Of a stretch of 64,000 bases of DNA, positions 31,380 to 39,769 are shown piece by piece. Position 1 is the first letter of the stretch; each line of letters opens with the position of its first letter. Source of the stretch: Kineococcus gynurae (GTDB lineage Bacteria > Actinomycetota > Actinomycetes > Actinomycetales > Kineococcaceae); the NCBI RefSeq assembly GCF_050871315.1, contig NZ_JBJLRE010000010.1, one strand, 5' to 3'. The translations under genes and the position numbers were made by a program. Under the pieces are notes generated by a model. That model had not been told where the DNA came from. It saw only the letters and a list, made by a program, of their open reading frames with translations, and did no database searches.

Positions 31380-32909
31380 TCAGGCCAGCCGGGAACGCAG
31401 CGCGCGCAACCGGGCCAGGCTCACGTCCCGGCCGAGGATCTCCATCGACTCGAACAGCGGCGGGGAGACGCGACGACCGGTGATCGCGACGCGCAGCGGC
31501 GCGAAGGCGAACTTGGGCTTGACCCCGAGCCCGTCCACGACCGCGGCCCGCAGCGCCGCCTCCAACGCCGGGGTGCTCCACTCCGGCAGGTCCGCCAGCG
31601 CGGCCAGCGACGCGTCCAGGACGGCGGCGGCCTCGGGGCGCAGCGCGGCGAACGCGTCCTCCTCGACGACGACCTCGTCGACGAACAGGAACCCGAGCAT
31701 CCCCGGGGCCTGCCCCAGCAGGGTCATCCGCTCCTGCACCAGTGGCGCGGCCGCGGCGAGCACGGCCCGCTGGTGCTCGTCCGGCTCGGCGGGCAGCACC
31801 CCGGCCGCCACCAGGTAGGGCACCAGCCGGTCGCGGAAGTCCTCCGGTGCCAGCCGCCGCAGGTGCTGGGCGTTGATCGCCTCGGCCTTGGCCGGGTCGA
31901 AACGGGCGGGCGAGGCGTTGACGTCGACGACGTCGAAGGCCTCGACCAGCTCGGCCACGCTGAACACGTCGCGGTCCTCGGCGATCCCCCAGCCGAGCAG
32001 GGCCAGGTAGTTCAGCAGGCCCTCGGCCACGAACCCGCGGTCACGGTGGTGGAACAGGTTGGACTGCGGGTCGCGCTTGGAGAGCTTCTTGTTGCCCTCC
32101 CCCATCACGTAGGGCAGGTGCCCGAACCGCGGGGCGGCCGGCGCGACCCCGATGTCGACCAGCGCGTCGTAGAGCGCGAGCTGGCGCGGCGTGGAGGACA
32201 GCAGGTCCTCCCCGCGCAGGACGTGGGTGATGCCCATGAGGGCGTCGTCGACGGGGTTGACCAGCGTGTAGAGCGGCTCCCCGTTGGCCCGCACCAGGAC
32301 CGGGTCCGGGAAGGAGCCGGCCTTGAACTCGATCCGGCCGCGCACCAGGTCGTCGAAGGAGTAGTCGCGGTCGGGCACGCGCAGGCGCAGGGTGGCCTCG
32401 CGGCCCTCGGCCCGGAACGCCGCCACCTGCTCGGCGGTGAGGTCGCGGTCGGCGTTGTCGTAGCCGAGCACCGGTGGGCGGCCCGCGGCGACGTGGCGGG
32501 CCTCGATCTCGGCCGCGGTGGAGTACGACTCGTACAGGTGCCCGGCCTCGCGCAGCCGACGCACGACGTCGGCGTAGATCTCGCGCCGCTGCGACTGCCG
32601 GTAGGGACCGTGCGGCCCCCCGACGTCGATGCCCTCGTCCCAGTCCAGCCCGAGCCAGCGCAACGCCTCCAGGATGAGCCCGTAGCTCTCCTCGGAGTCG
32701 CGGGCCGCGTCGGTGTCCTCGATCCGGAACACCAGGGTGCCGCCCGTGTGCCGGGCGTAGGCCCAGTTGAACAGGGCGGTCCGGATCAGCCCGACGTGCG
32801 GGGTCCCGGTCGGCGAGGGGCAGAACCGCACCCGGACCGGCGTGGTCTCGTCCGGGGTGGGCGCGGGGGGCGGGGTGGCGGCGGGGCTCGCGGCGGGGGT
32901 CTCAGACAT
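31380..32909 (-). CDS. gltX: Glutamate--tRNA ligase
   Basis: Class I aminoacyl-tRNA synthetase. The 509-residue protein has RFCPSPTGTPHVGLIRTALFNW (HIGH-type motif as HVGL), RIEDTDAARDSEESY, DDALMGITHVLRGEDLLSSTPRQ, and the KLSKR loop (NKKLSKRDPQ). The first ~24 residues are a Pro/Ala/Thr-rich extension. No GlnRS is seen nearby and actinobacteria generally use GatCAB, so this enzyme is expected to charge both tRNA-Glu and tRNA-Gln, whose genes lie just downstream. Probably leaderless (TAGCCT 9 bases before the ATG). Confidence 0.97.
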   Translation of the reverse strand: MSETPAASPAATPPPAPTPDETTPVRVRFCPSPTGTPHVGLIRTALFNWAYARHTGGTLVFRIEDTDAARDSEESYGLILEALRWLGLDWDEGIDVGGPHGPYRQSQRREIYADVVRRLREAGHLYESYSTAAEIEARHVAAGRPPVLGYDNADRDLTAEQVAAFRAEGREATLRLRVPDRDYSFDDLVRGRIEFKAGSFPDPVLVRANGEPLYTLVNPVDDALMGITHVLRGEDLLSSTPRQLALYDALVDIGVAPAAPRFGHLPYVMGEGNKKLSKRDPQSNLFHHRDRGFVAEGLLNYLALLGWGIAEDRDVFSVAELVEAFDVVDVNASPARFDPAKAEAINAQHLRRLAPEDFRDRLVPYLVAAGVLPAEPDEHQRAVLAAAAPLVQERMTLLGQAPGMLGFLFVDEVVVEEDAFAALRPEAAAVLDASLAALADLPEWSTPALEAALRAAVVDGLGVKPKFAFAPLRVAITGRRVSPPLFESMEILGRDVSLARLRALRSRLA

Positions 32910-32918
32910 GGCCGCCCC

Positions 32919-32924
32919 AGGCTA
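32919..32924 (-). promoter_or_regulatory. -10 element of gltX
   Basis: TAGCCT on the minus strand, 9 bases before the ATG at 32909. Confidence 0.4.
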
Positions 32925-33051
32925 GTACCGCCGACCCGGGACGGTCCGGGGTGCAGGGGTTGGTCGGGCGCCCGAGGTCGTGGCAGCGTGGACCGCAGCG
33001 AGGCCCCTTCCGTTCCCGGACGCGCCCGACGAACCGTCGAGAGGCGCCACC

Positions 33052-33756
33052 ATGGCCACCGCAGCCACCCCACCGCAGCCGACATCCGCCACGACACCCG
33101 CGATGACGACCGCGAGAACACCGTTGCCCCCGATCCCGACGTCGGCCGGGCTCGGTGCGCCCCCGGGGCCCCCGCCGTTCGCCACGGACCCCTACGCCCG
33201 GATGCTCAGCCCGAACGGCGTCCCCGTCGACCAGCTGGTCAGCGTCCTGCAGAAGTCCATCCGCCGCAGCGAGGTCGACACCGCCGTCCTGGCCGCCTAC
33301 GAGATGCACACCACCTCCCCCGAGGTCGCCGCCCACCTGTGGCGGCGGTTGCGGCTGATCGCCGTCGAGGACGTCGGCCAGGGCGCCCCTCTGGCCCCGG
33401 TGCTGCTGCGCGAACTGCAGCGGGACTACGAGGACAGCGGGGGGACCGACTGGATGCAGGTGGTGCACGCCGTCCGCCACCTGGCGACGGCCCCCAAGGA
33501 TCGCACCAGCTCCGAGCAGGCGGACTACGTGCGGACCGCCGCCGACGCCGGGGTGCTGCACCTGCAGGTCCCCGACCACGCGCTCTGCCTGCACACCCGG
33601 GCCGGGCAGCTGAGGGGCCGGGACCTGTTGCAGTGGTGGCGCCACGGCGCCCGGGTCGTCCCGGAGCTGGACGCCGCGGACCACCGCTACCGCGACGCGC
33701 TGGTCGACTGGTGCCGGCGGGTCCTCGGACGCGCCGACGCCGACGCGCAGGACTGA
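33052..33756 (+). CDS. Protein resembling the C-terminal part of RarA/MgsA, without the AAA+ ATPase
   Basis: 234 residues: a Pro/Thr/Ala-rich linker (1-45) and a helical region (about 55-225). The stretch QLVSVLQKSIRRSEVDTAVLAAYEM ... AHLWRRLRLIAVEDVGQGAPL ... HAVRHLATAPKDRTSSEQADYV parallels the lid and C-terminal tetramerisation region of RarA/MgsA (Lys-Ser-x-Arg-x-Ser-Asp; SEDIG; LATAPKS). No Walker motifs exist, so it is not a complete RarA. It has its own ATG and AGG box, and its length and linker argue against a decayed fragment. It might bind single-strand DNA-binding protein or polymerase as a stand-alone module; function unknown. Confidence 0.55.
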   Translation: MATAATPPQPTSATTPAMTTARTPLPPIPTSAGLGAPPGPPPFATDPYARMLSPNGVPVDQLVSVLQKSIRRSEVDTAVLAAYEMHTTSPEVAAHLWRRLRLIAVEDVGQGAPLAPVLLRELQRDYEDSGGTDWMQVVHAVRHLATAPKDRTSSEQADYVRTAADAGVLHLQVPDHALCLHTRAGQLRGRDLLQWWRHGARVVPELDAADHRYRDALVDWCRRVLGRADADAQD

Positions 33757-33808
33757 CGGCCCCTCCGTCCCGCCCCACCCGCACCGCGCGGGTGGGGCCG
33801 CGGGCGGC

Positions 33809-34597
33809 TCAGCGCTCGGCAGCCACGAACGGGTTGCTCAGGACCCCGATCCCTTCGATCTCCACGTCGACCCGCTGCCCGGGCCGCGCCGGACCCACCC
33901 CGGCCGGGGTCCCGGTGAGGATCACGTCACCGGGCAGCAACGTCATCGCGCGGGTCACGTGCGCGACCAGGGAGGGGATGCTGCGGACCATCTGCGAGGT
34001 GCGCCCGTCCTGGACGACCTCGCCGTCCAACCGGGTCGTGATCCGGACGTCGGCGTAGTCCAGCTCGGTCTCGATCCACGGGCCCAGCGGGGTGAACCCG
34101 TCGGCCCCCTTGGCCCGCCACCACTGCTTGTCCGGGCCCTGCAGCGCGCGGGCGGTGACGTCGTCGGCGATCGTCCAGCCGTAGATCACGTCGTCCACGC
34201 GCGACTCGGGCACGTCCTTGCAGATCCGGCCGATGACCAGGGCCAGTTCGCCCTCGTAGTGCAGTTCCCCGCCCGCCCAGTCCGGGACGGTCACCGGGTC
34301 GCCCGGCCCCGACACCGAGGTGTTCGGCACGGTGAACACCAGCGGTTCCTCGGGCACCTCGTTGCCGAGCTCGGCCGCGTGCTCCGCGTAGTTGCGCCCG
34401 ATCCCGAGGACCTTGCTGCGCGGGATCACCGGGGCCAGCAGCCGCGCGTCGGCCAGCGGCACCCGCTGCCCGGTCGGGTTCAGCGGCGAGTACAGCGGGT
34501 CCCCGGTCACGACGAGGATCTCCTCCTCGCCCTCGGGACCCTCCACGACGCCGTAGCGCGGGTCGGAGCCACCTGCGGAGAACCGTGCGATGCGCAT
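33809..34597 (-). CDS. Fumarylacetoacetate hydrolase family protein
   Basis: A 262-residue FAH-superfamily enzyme. Family features are VLGIGRNYAEHAAELGNEVPEEP, the metal ligands in ELHYEGELALVIG and IADDVTARALQ, FTPLGPWI, and GDVILTGTPAGVGP. A gene of this family lies next to gltX in Mycobacterium tuberculosis (Rv2993c), so this is the conserved neighbour and not part of the accessory block above it. It has its own leaderless promoter (TACGGT, 7 bases) and is shielded by a terminator from the operon upstream. The substrate is unknown; many relatives are acylpyruvases or oxaloacetate decarboxylases. Confidence 0.9.
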   Translation of the reverse strand: MRIARFSAGGSDPRYGVVEGPEGEEEILVVTGDPLYSPLNPTGQRVPLADARLLAPVIPRSKVLGIGRNYAEHAAELGNEVPEEPLVFTVPNTSVSGPGDPVTVPDWAGGELHYEGELALVIGRICKDVPESRVDDVIYGWTIADDVTARALQGPDKQWWRAKGADGFTPLGPWIETELDYADVRITTRLDGEVVQDGRTSQMVRSIPSLVAHVTRAMTLLPGDVILTGTPAGVGPARPGQRVDVEIEGIGVLSNPFVAAER

Positions 34598-34604
34598 GCG
34601 CGCC

Positions 34605-34610
34605 ACCGTA
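34605..34610 (-). promoter_or_regulatory. -10 element of the gltX-linked FAH gene
   Basis: TACGGT on the minus strand, 7 bases before ATG 34597. Confidence 0.45.
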
Positions 34611-34649
34611 CGGGAGGCGGCTCCTCCGCCTCCGGCGGGCCGGACCGGC

Positions 34650-34676
34650 CCCGACCGGCGGTCCACCGGTCGGGGT
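34650..34676 (-). terminator. Terminator of the accessory catabolic operon
   Basis: CCCCGACCGG (34650-34659) with CCGGTCGGGG (34667-34676), perfect 10-bp stem and 7-base loop, just past the alcohol dehydrogenase stop. Confidence 0.75.
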
Positions 34677-34686
34677 CGGGTACGGG

Positions 34687-35817
34687 TCAGGGTCGGGCCG
34701 CGGCTCCCGGGGTCACGACCGCCCGCCCCTGGATCCGGCCGGCCCGCAGGTCGGTGAAGGCCTGCTCGATGTCCGTCAACGGGTAGCGGCGGGTCACGGT
34801 GTCGGTGACCGAGAGCGCACCGGCGGCGGCCCGCTCGACCACGGCGGGCAGGTCGGTGCGGGTCCGGGCCCCGAAGGAGCCGGTGATCTGCACCCCGCGC
34901 CGGACCAGCGGGGTGATCTCGACCGCCGCCGTGGCCGCCCCGGCCGCGATGCCCACGGCCACCATGCGTCCGCCGTCGCCGACCATCCGCAGGGCCTCCT
35001 CGAACGTCTGCGGCAGCCCCAGCGCCTCGAACGCGACGTCGGCGCCCCCGCCGAGGAGGTCCCGCACCGCGGCCACCGGGTCGCTCGTGCGCGAGTTCAC
35101 CAGGTGGTCGGCCCCGAGCCGCCCGGCCCCGGCGAGCTTCTCGTCGTCGACGTCGACCGCGACCACCGTGGCCGCCCCCTGGTCCTTGGCCAGCTGGACC
35201 AGGCTGGAGCCCACCCCGCCCACGGCGACGACGACGACGGTCTCACCGGGCTGCAGGCGGGCCGCGTTGCGGACCGCCCCCCATGCGGTGAGCCCGGCGC
35301 AGCCGAGGACCGCGGCGGCCTCCGGGTCCAGGCCCGCGGGCAACGGGGTGAGCGCGGTGACGGGGACCACCGCGTACTCGGCGAAACCCCCCATCGAGTA
35401 CATGGCCAGCGGCCGACCGTCGGTGCGGTGCAGGCGCGTGGTCCCGTCGTAGAGGACCCCGCGCAGGCGGTTCTGCGCGAAGAACGCGGCGCACAGGTCG
35501 TCGCGACCCCGACCGCAGGCCGGGCAGTTCCCGCACGGCATCACGAACGCCCCCACCACCTGCCCGCCGACGGCGATCCGCTCCCCCGTGACCCCGGGAC
35601 CGAGTTCCACCACCTCCCCCGAGACCTCGTGGCCCAGGACGGCGGGGGCGGGGAAGGCGACCTCCCCCTTCATGACGTGCAGGTCGGTGTGGCAGACCCC
35701 GCACGCGTCGACCCGGACCAGTGCCTCCCCGGCACCGGGGACCGGTCGCCGGATCTCCTCGAGCCGCAGCGGCTCTCCCGGCCGCTCCCAGACGGCGGCC
35801 AGCATCGAGCTCGTCAT
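34687..35817 (-). CDS. Zinc-dependent alcohol dehydrogenase (MDR family)
   Basis: A 376-residue medium-chain dehydrogenase. The catalytic zinc site is visible as ACGVCHTDLH and VLGHEVSGEVVELG, the structural zinc site as CGNCPACGRGRDDLC, and the NAD(P)-binding motif as VVVVAVGGVGSSLVQLAK followed by VVAVDVDDEKL (Asp suggests NAD). It is the last gene of the SDR-barrel-FAH-MFS-ADH operon, 10 bases after the MFS stop. The substrate alcohol or aldehyde is unknown; the context suggests an aromatic or cyclic carbon source. Confidence 0.9.
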   Translation of the reverse strand: MTSSMLAAVWERPGEPLRLEEIRRPVPGAGEALVRVDACGVCHTDLHVMKGEVAFPAPAVLGHEVSGEVVELGPGVTGERIAVGGQVVGAFVMPCGNCPACGRGRDDLCAAFFAQNRLRGVLYDGTTRLHRTDGRPLAMYSMGGFAEYAVVPVTALTPLPAGLDPEAAAVLGCAGLTAWGAVRNAARLQPGETVVVVAVGGVGSSLVQLAKDQGAATVVAVDVDDEKLAGAGRLGADHLVNSRTSDPVAAVRDLLGGGADVAFEALGLPQTFEEALRMVGDGGRMVAVGIAAGAATAAVEITPLVRRGVQITGSFGARTRTDLPAVVERAAAGALSVTDTVTRRYPLTDIEQAFTDLRAGRIQGRAVVTPGAAARP

Positions 35818-35827
35818 GGTCTTCCCC

Positions 35828-37099
35828 TCACCGGTCGGCCGTGATGATCTTGTCGGCGGTATCGGGCACGAACAGGCACCCGACCAGCCCGACGAGCGCG
35901 CCCACCCCGCCCAGGGTCAGGGCGATCCGGAGGTCGCCCCCCGCGATCGTGAGCGCCGCCAACGGGAACAGCCCCGAACCGATCCCGCGGGCGACGTAGT
36001 ACGTCGCGCCCGAGCCGAAGGCGCGGTGCCGGGTCGGGTAGAACTCCGAGATCCAGGTGCCGAGCACGCCGAACCCGGCGTACCCGATGGCCGGGCCCAT
36101 CAGCGCCACGACGGCAAGGACCGGCCCGCCCGAGGACAGCAACGCGAAGGCCGTGAAACCCACCACGCCGACGATCCCCGCGCCGAGCGTCGCCCGACGC
36201 CGACCGACCCGGTCGGACAGTCCGCCCGCCACCACGTAGGAGGCGATGCCCAGCAGCGTCCCTACCGTCAGCAGCAGGGTCGAGGTGCGCAGGTCGGTCC
36301 CCGCGACCTCGCGCAGGAACGTCGGCGCGAAGGTGATGTAGGAGTAGCTGGCGGCGAACACCCCGGTGGTGCAGATCGTCAGCAGGACGCCGCCGCGGAT
36401 GAGCGCGCCGTCGGGGCGGACCCGCGGCCCGCCCTCCGCCCGGGTCGGAGCGGACGCCCGGGCCGCCTCCCAGACCTTGGACTCCGGCAACCAGACCCAG
36501 GCGGCCAGCGCGATCAGCAGGCACCCCACCCCGATGCCGACGAACCCGTTGCGCCACCCGGCGTCCGGGCCGAAGGAGGAGATGGTCACGTACAGCACGA
36601 CCTGGGTGATGAGGGTCCCGGCGATGAACATGCCCTGCAGGACCGATCCCATGAGACCGCGCTTGGGGGAACGCCAGCTCTCCGCGAACATCGCGAAGAT
36701 CACGCCGAACGCCCCGCCCATGGCCAGACCCGCGACCACCCGCGTCGCGGTGAACAGGCCGAAGTCGGTGATGAACGCCCCGAGGATCGCCGCGACCGAG
36801 TAGAGGCCGGTGAACACCACGTAGGTGAGGCGCCGGCCGCGCCGGTCGGCCAACCACCCGAACAGGAACCCGCCGGCGATCGAGGCCAACGACTGCAGGG
36901 TGATCACGCCGACGATGGCCTGGTTGGTGACCCCGAACGATCCGGCGAGCTCCCGCAGGGGGAAGCTCAGCAGGTTCAGCTCCATGCTCTCGATGAGGGC
37001 ACCGATGACGGCGAACGAGAGGATGAGACGCCGTTGCCGCGAGGTGTAGGCGCTGGCCGCGGTGACCGCCGCGGCGCTCAGTCCCACCTGGGGGCTCAT
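35828..37099 (-). CDS. MFS transporter (acid/aromatic symporter type)
   Basis: 423 residues, 12 predicted helices. Typical MFS loops: GWLADRRGRRLTYVV between helices 2 and 3, and GGLSDRVGRRRATLGA in the second half. The fold resembles sialate/aromatic acid:proton symporters (SIESMELNLLSFPL in helix 1). The ATG overlaps the FAH stop as ATGA, so it is co-translated. It probably imports the substrate degraded by this operon. Confidence 0.88.
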   Translation of the reverse strand: MSPQVGLSAAAVTAASAYTSRQRRLILSFAVIGALIESMELNLLSFPLRELAGSFGVTNQAIVGVITLQSLASIAGGFLFGWLADRRGRRLTYVVFTGLYSVAAILGAFITDFGLFTATRVVAGLAMGGAFGVIFAMFAESWRSPKRGLMGSVLQGMFIAGTLITQVVLYVTISSFGPDAGWRNGFVGIGVGCLLIALAAWVWLPESKVWEAARASAPTRAEGGPRVRPDGALIRGGVLLTICTTGVFAASYSYITFAPTFLREVAGTDLRTSTLLLTVGTLLGIASYVVAGGLSDRVGRRRATLGAGIVGVVGFTAFALLSSGGPVLAVVALMGPAIGYAGFGVLGTWISEFYPTRHRAFGSGATYYVARGIGSGLFPLAALTIAGGDLRIALTLGGVGALVGLVGCLFVPDTADKIITADR

Positions 37100-37953
37100 G
37101 CGCGCGCCCGTTCCCCGGTGGGGGCCGCCAGCGTGTGCCGCATGCTCCCCAGGCCCTCGATCGTGGTCTCCAGCACCTCACCGGCCCGCAGGTACAGCGG
37201 CGGGGTCCGCCCGAGCCCCACCCCCTCCGGTGTCCCCGTGAACACGAGGTCCCCGGGCAGCAGCGTGACGCTGCGGGACAACCGGGAGACCAGTTCGGGC
37301 ACGGAGAACACCAGGTCCGAGGTCCGGGAGTCCTGACGGGTCTCGCCGTCCACGGTGGTGACCACGCGCAGGTCGTCGGGGTCGGCGAGCTCGTCGGTGG
37401 TGGTGAGCCAGGGACCGATGGGGGCGAACCCCGGGCAGGACTTGCCCAGGCTGAACTGCGGTGGGGAACCGGCGTTCTGCAGCGTGCGGTCGGAGAGGTC
37501 CTGCCCGACCGTCAACCCGGCGACGTGGGCCCAGCCGTCCGCCACCGAGACGTCGCGCGCTCGTCGACCGATCACCGCGACCAGTTCCACCTCCCAGTCC
37601 ACGGTGTCCCCACTGAGCTCGATCTCCCCGGTCGGCCCGGTGATCGAACTGGGGAACTTGGTGAAGACCAGGGGCTGGGTGGGGACCGGCAACCCGGACT
37701 CGTGGGCGTGCCGGACGTAGTTCAGCCCGATGGCGAAGACCTGCGGCGGGCGCGGGACCGGCGGGCCGAGGTCCTCCGGGGCGAACGGCTCGGCCGCCCC
37801 TCCGGCGGTCCCCGCCCAGGCCCGGAACGCGTCGAAGTCCGCGAACGCGGTCTGCGGGTCGGGGCCGAACCGCCCCCCGCTGGCGGTGGCGACGTCGAGG
37901 GCGCCGTCGGGGGTGAGGACGGCCAGACGGCCGCGGACGGTGGCGATGCGCAC
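37096..37953 (-). CDS. Fumarylacetoacetate hydrolase family protein (catabolic operon)
   Basis: A 285-residue FAH-superfamily enzyme, with metal site DWEVELVAVIG, the segment VAGLTVGQDLSDRTLQNAG, GKSCPGFAPIGPWL, and GDLVFTGTPEGVGLG. An N-terminal ~60-residue domain (MRIATVRGRLAVLTPDGALD) is typical of the 280-residue FAH subgroup that cleaves C-C bonds in diketo acids or acts on 2-keto-3-deoxy sugar acids. It differs clearly from the second FAH gene at 33809. Co-transcribed with SDR, barrel protein, MFS and ADH. Confidence 0.9.
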   Translation of the reverse strand: MRIATVRGRLAVLTPDGALDVATASGGRFGPDPQTAFADFDAFRAWAGTAGGAAEPFAPEDLGPPVPRPPQVFAIGLNYVRHAHESGLPVPTQPLVFTKFPSSITGPTGEIELSGDTVDWEVELVAVIGRRARDVSVADGWAHVAGLTVGQDLSDRTLQNAGSPPQFSLGKSCPGFAPIGPWLTTTDELADPDDLRVVTTVDGETRQDSRTSDLVFSVPELVSRLSRSVTLLPGDLVFTGTPEGVGLGRTPPLYLRAGEVLETTIEGLGSMRHTLAAPTGERARA

Positions 37954-37963
37954 GGGTTCTCCT

Positions 37964-38617
37964 TCAGTGGGAGCGCAGTTCGAGCACCAGCTCGAACTCG
38001 CGGAGGTCGAGGGCGAGGTCGGGGGGCAGGCCGAGGTCGTCGGGGCCCACCCCGGTCTGGGGTTCCAGCAGCACCGTGGCCCCCGCGGTCGGGCCGGCGG
38101 CGGTGCCGCGCCCCTCGGCGGTGGCCGCCTTGGCCCCGCTGACGGCCGCGTCGGGTTCGTAGACCGACGCGACGTGCAGGCGGTGGTCGGCGACGAGTCC
38201 GGGCACCCGCTCGCGCAGGGCGTCCAGCCGTGCGGCCGGACCCAGCTCGGCCGCCAGGACCCGCCCGGTGGAGCCGACCCCGTGGACCAGGGTCGTCCGC
38301 GCCGCGCACCGGCGGAACTCCGTGAACAGCGGCACGACCCGACGGGTCAGCTCGGTCGGCGCGTCGAGCTTGGCCAGGTAGGCCGCCGACGAGAGCACGT
38401 CCACGTCGTCGGTCTCGTAGACGGTGAGGAAGTCGGTCGCGGGGCCCGCACCGACCCCGGCCGCCCGGAACCGCCGGGCCCGTCGGAACCCGGGGGTGGA
38501 GACCCGCTCCGGCAGGTGCTCGAAGTTGTACCAGTCCTCGAAGAGCGCGAGATCGGCGTTCCCGACGGTGATCCAGTTGATCATCGCCCCCGCCCCCGCC
38601 ACCGTCGCGAAGGTCAT
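37964..38617 (-). CDS. Predicted dimeric alpha/beta-barrel protein
   Basis: A 217-residue protein. The N-terminal half (INWITVGNADLALFEDWYN, FEHLPERVSTPGFRRARRF) has the pattern of EthD/dimeric alpha-beta-barrel proteins, where 'W/HEHLPE ... PGF RARR' marks the first strand-helix unit. The C-terminal half may hold a second copy (VADHRLHVASVYEPD). Some relatives are lactone-type isomerases or accessory folds. Its ATG overlaps the SDR stop (TGATG). The function is unknown; it is likely an isomerase or lactonase step of the operon. Confidence 0.6.
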   Translation of the reverse strand: MTFATVAGAGAMINWITVGNADLALFEDWYNFEHLPERVSTPGFRRARRFRAAGVGAGPATDFLTVYETDDVDVLSSAAYLAKLDAPTELTRRVVPLFTEFRRCAARTTLVHGVGSTGRVLAAELGPAARLDALRERVPGLVADHRLHVASVYEPDAAVSGAKAATAEGRGTAAGPTAGATVLLEPQTGVGPDDLGLPPDLALDLREFELVLELRSH

Positions 38618-39645
38618 CAGAACGCCCCGTCGCGCTGCTGGAACTTGGTGGGTTTGCCGATCGTCGGGCCCGAGGCCGCGACCCAGGCGGCCACGGTCTC
38701 GACCATGTCGGCCAGCGTCGTGCTCGGGAAACCGAAGGCCTGCTGCGCCTCGGCCCCGTCCATGACGTACCCGGTGCCCGTCTCCTGCCCCTCGAAGCGG
38801 GGTTCGCGGCCGAACCGTTCCCCGAAGATCTCGGCCAACCGACGGACCGAGACGATCTCCGGTCCGGTGATGTTCAGCCGACGGGGTGGGGAGTCGGCCA
38901 GGTGCAGGGAACGGATCGCCCAGGCGGCGACGTCACGCTGCCAGATCACGCTGGCGTGCCCCATGGCCAACGGGATCGGGATCCCGTCGTGGACGGCCTG
39001 GGCGATCTCCTGCAGGACCCCGTAGCGGGTCTCGATGGAGTACCCGAGCCGGAACTGCAGGACCGGCGTGCCGAACCGGCGGGAGAAGTGCTCGAACATC
39101 CGCTCCCGGCCCACGCAGGACGCTGCGTACTCCCCGACGATCCCGGGCCAGTCGGCCTCCCGGGAACCCCCGGTCGCAGCATCGGCCAGCGGGTAGGTCA
39201 CCAGCGTCGAGAAGCTGACGATCCGGGATTCCCGGTAGCGCTGGGCGACCCGGCCGGGCAGGTAGGTGTTCATCATCCAGGTGAAGTGCTCGTTGCCCAC
39301 GGTGCCGAACTTGTTGCCCGCCATGTAGATCACGTTGGCCGCGTCCGGCAGCGCGGCCAGGTGGCCGTCGTCGGTGAGATCGGCCGGCACGGGTCGCACC
39401 CCGTACTGCTCCAACGTCGCGCGGGCCGCCGGGTCGGAGAACCGGGCGACGCCGTAGACGGTCTTGTCGACCCCGGCCTCCCGGATCGCCCGGGCGGCCA
39501 TCCCCGCGACGCTCGGTCCCACCTTGCCGCCGACCCCCAGGACGACGAGATCACCCTCCAGCCGGGCGACGTCGGCGACGACCTCGGGTGTGGGTTCGGT
39601 CAGGGATTCCTCGAGCGCGGGGATGTCTGCAGGGATGGTGGCCAT
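38617..39645 (-). CDS. Atypical extended SDR (NAD-dependent epimerase/dehydratase family)
   Basis: 342 residues. The Rossmann motif appears as LVVLGVGGKVGPSVAGMA, and downstream strands (NVIYMAGNKFG, RIVSFSTLVTYPLAD) and the C-terminal substrate domain (FGREPRFEGQETGTGYVMD) fit extended SDRs. The catalytic YxxxK reads YAASC (in VGEYAASCVGRERMFEHF): Tyr is kept but the Lys is Cys. It may therefore bind NAD(P) without normal hydride chemistry or use another base. ATG 39645 has GAGGAGG six bases upstream. First gene of the operon, divergent from a PucR-type regulator. Confidence 0.82.
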   Translation of the reverse strand: MATIPADIPALEESLTEPTPEVVADVARLEGDLVVLGVGGKVGPSVAGMAARAIREAGVDKTVYGVARFSDPAARATLEQYGVRPVPADLTDDGHLAALPDAANVIYMAGNKFGTVGNEHFTWMMNTYLPGRVAQRYRESRIVSFSTLVTYPLADAATGGSREADWPGIVGEYAASCVGRERMFEHFSRRFGTPVLQFRLGYSIETRYGVLQEIAQAVHDGIPIPLAMGHASVIWQRDVAAWAIRSLHLADSPPRRLNITGPEIVSVRRLAEIFGERFGREPRFEGQETGTGYVMDGAEAQQAFGFPSTTLADMVETVAAWVAASGPTIGKPTKFQQRDGAF

Positions 39646-39769
39646 CGTCGGCCCTCCTCGATGTCTCGGCTCGTCGACGACCTCGTCGCCGTCGACCCGG
39701 CAACCCTCGCAGTGCCCTTCCCCCGACCACCATGGGTCGGTGCCCCCGCATCCGACCTAGGATGTTGTG
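39646..39769. promoter_or_regulatory. Divergent promoter region of the catabolic operon and pucR
   Basis: 124 bases. The plus-strand -10 TAGGAT (39758-39763) is 6 bases before GTG 39770. The minus side has a ribosome binding site next to the SDR gene, so it is leadered. The likely site of PucR-type control; no clear operator repeat was recognised. Confidence 0.4.

Noticed and set aside
33052..33756. Pseudogene remnant of rarA
   Set aside because: It has its own ATG, ribosome site and a Pro-rich linker, and an intact frame; listed as a stand-alone gene instead.
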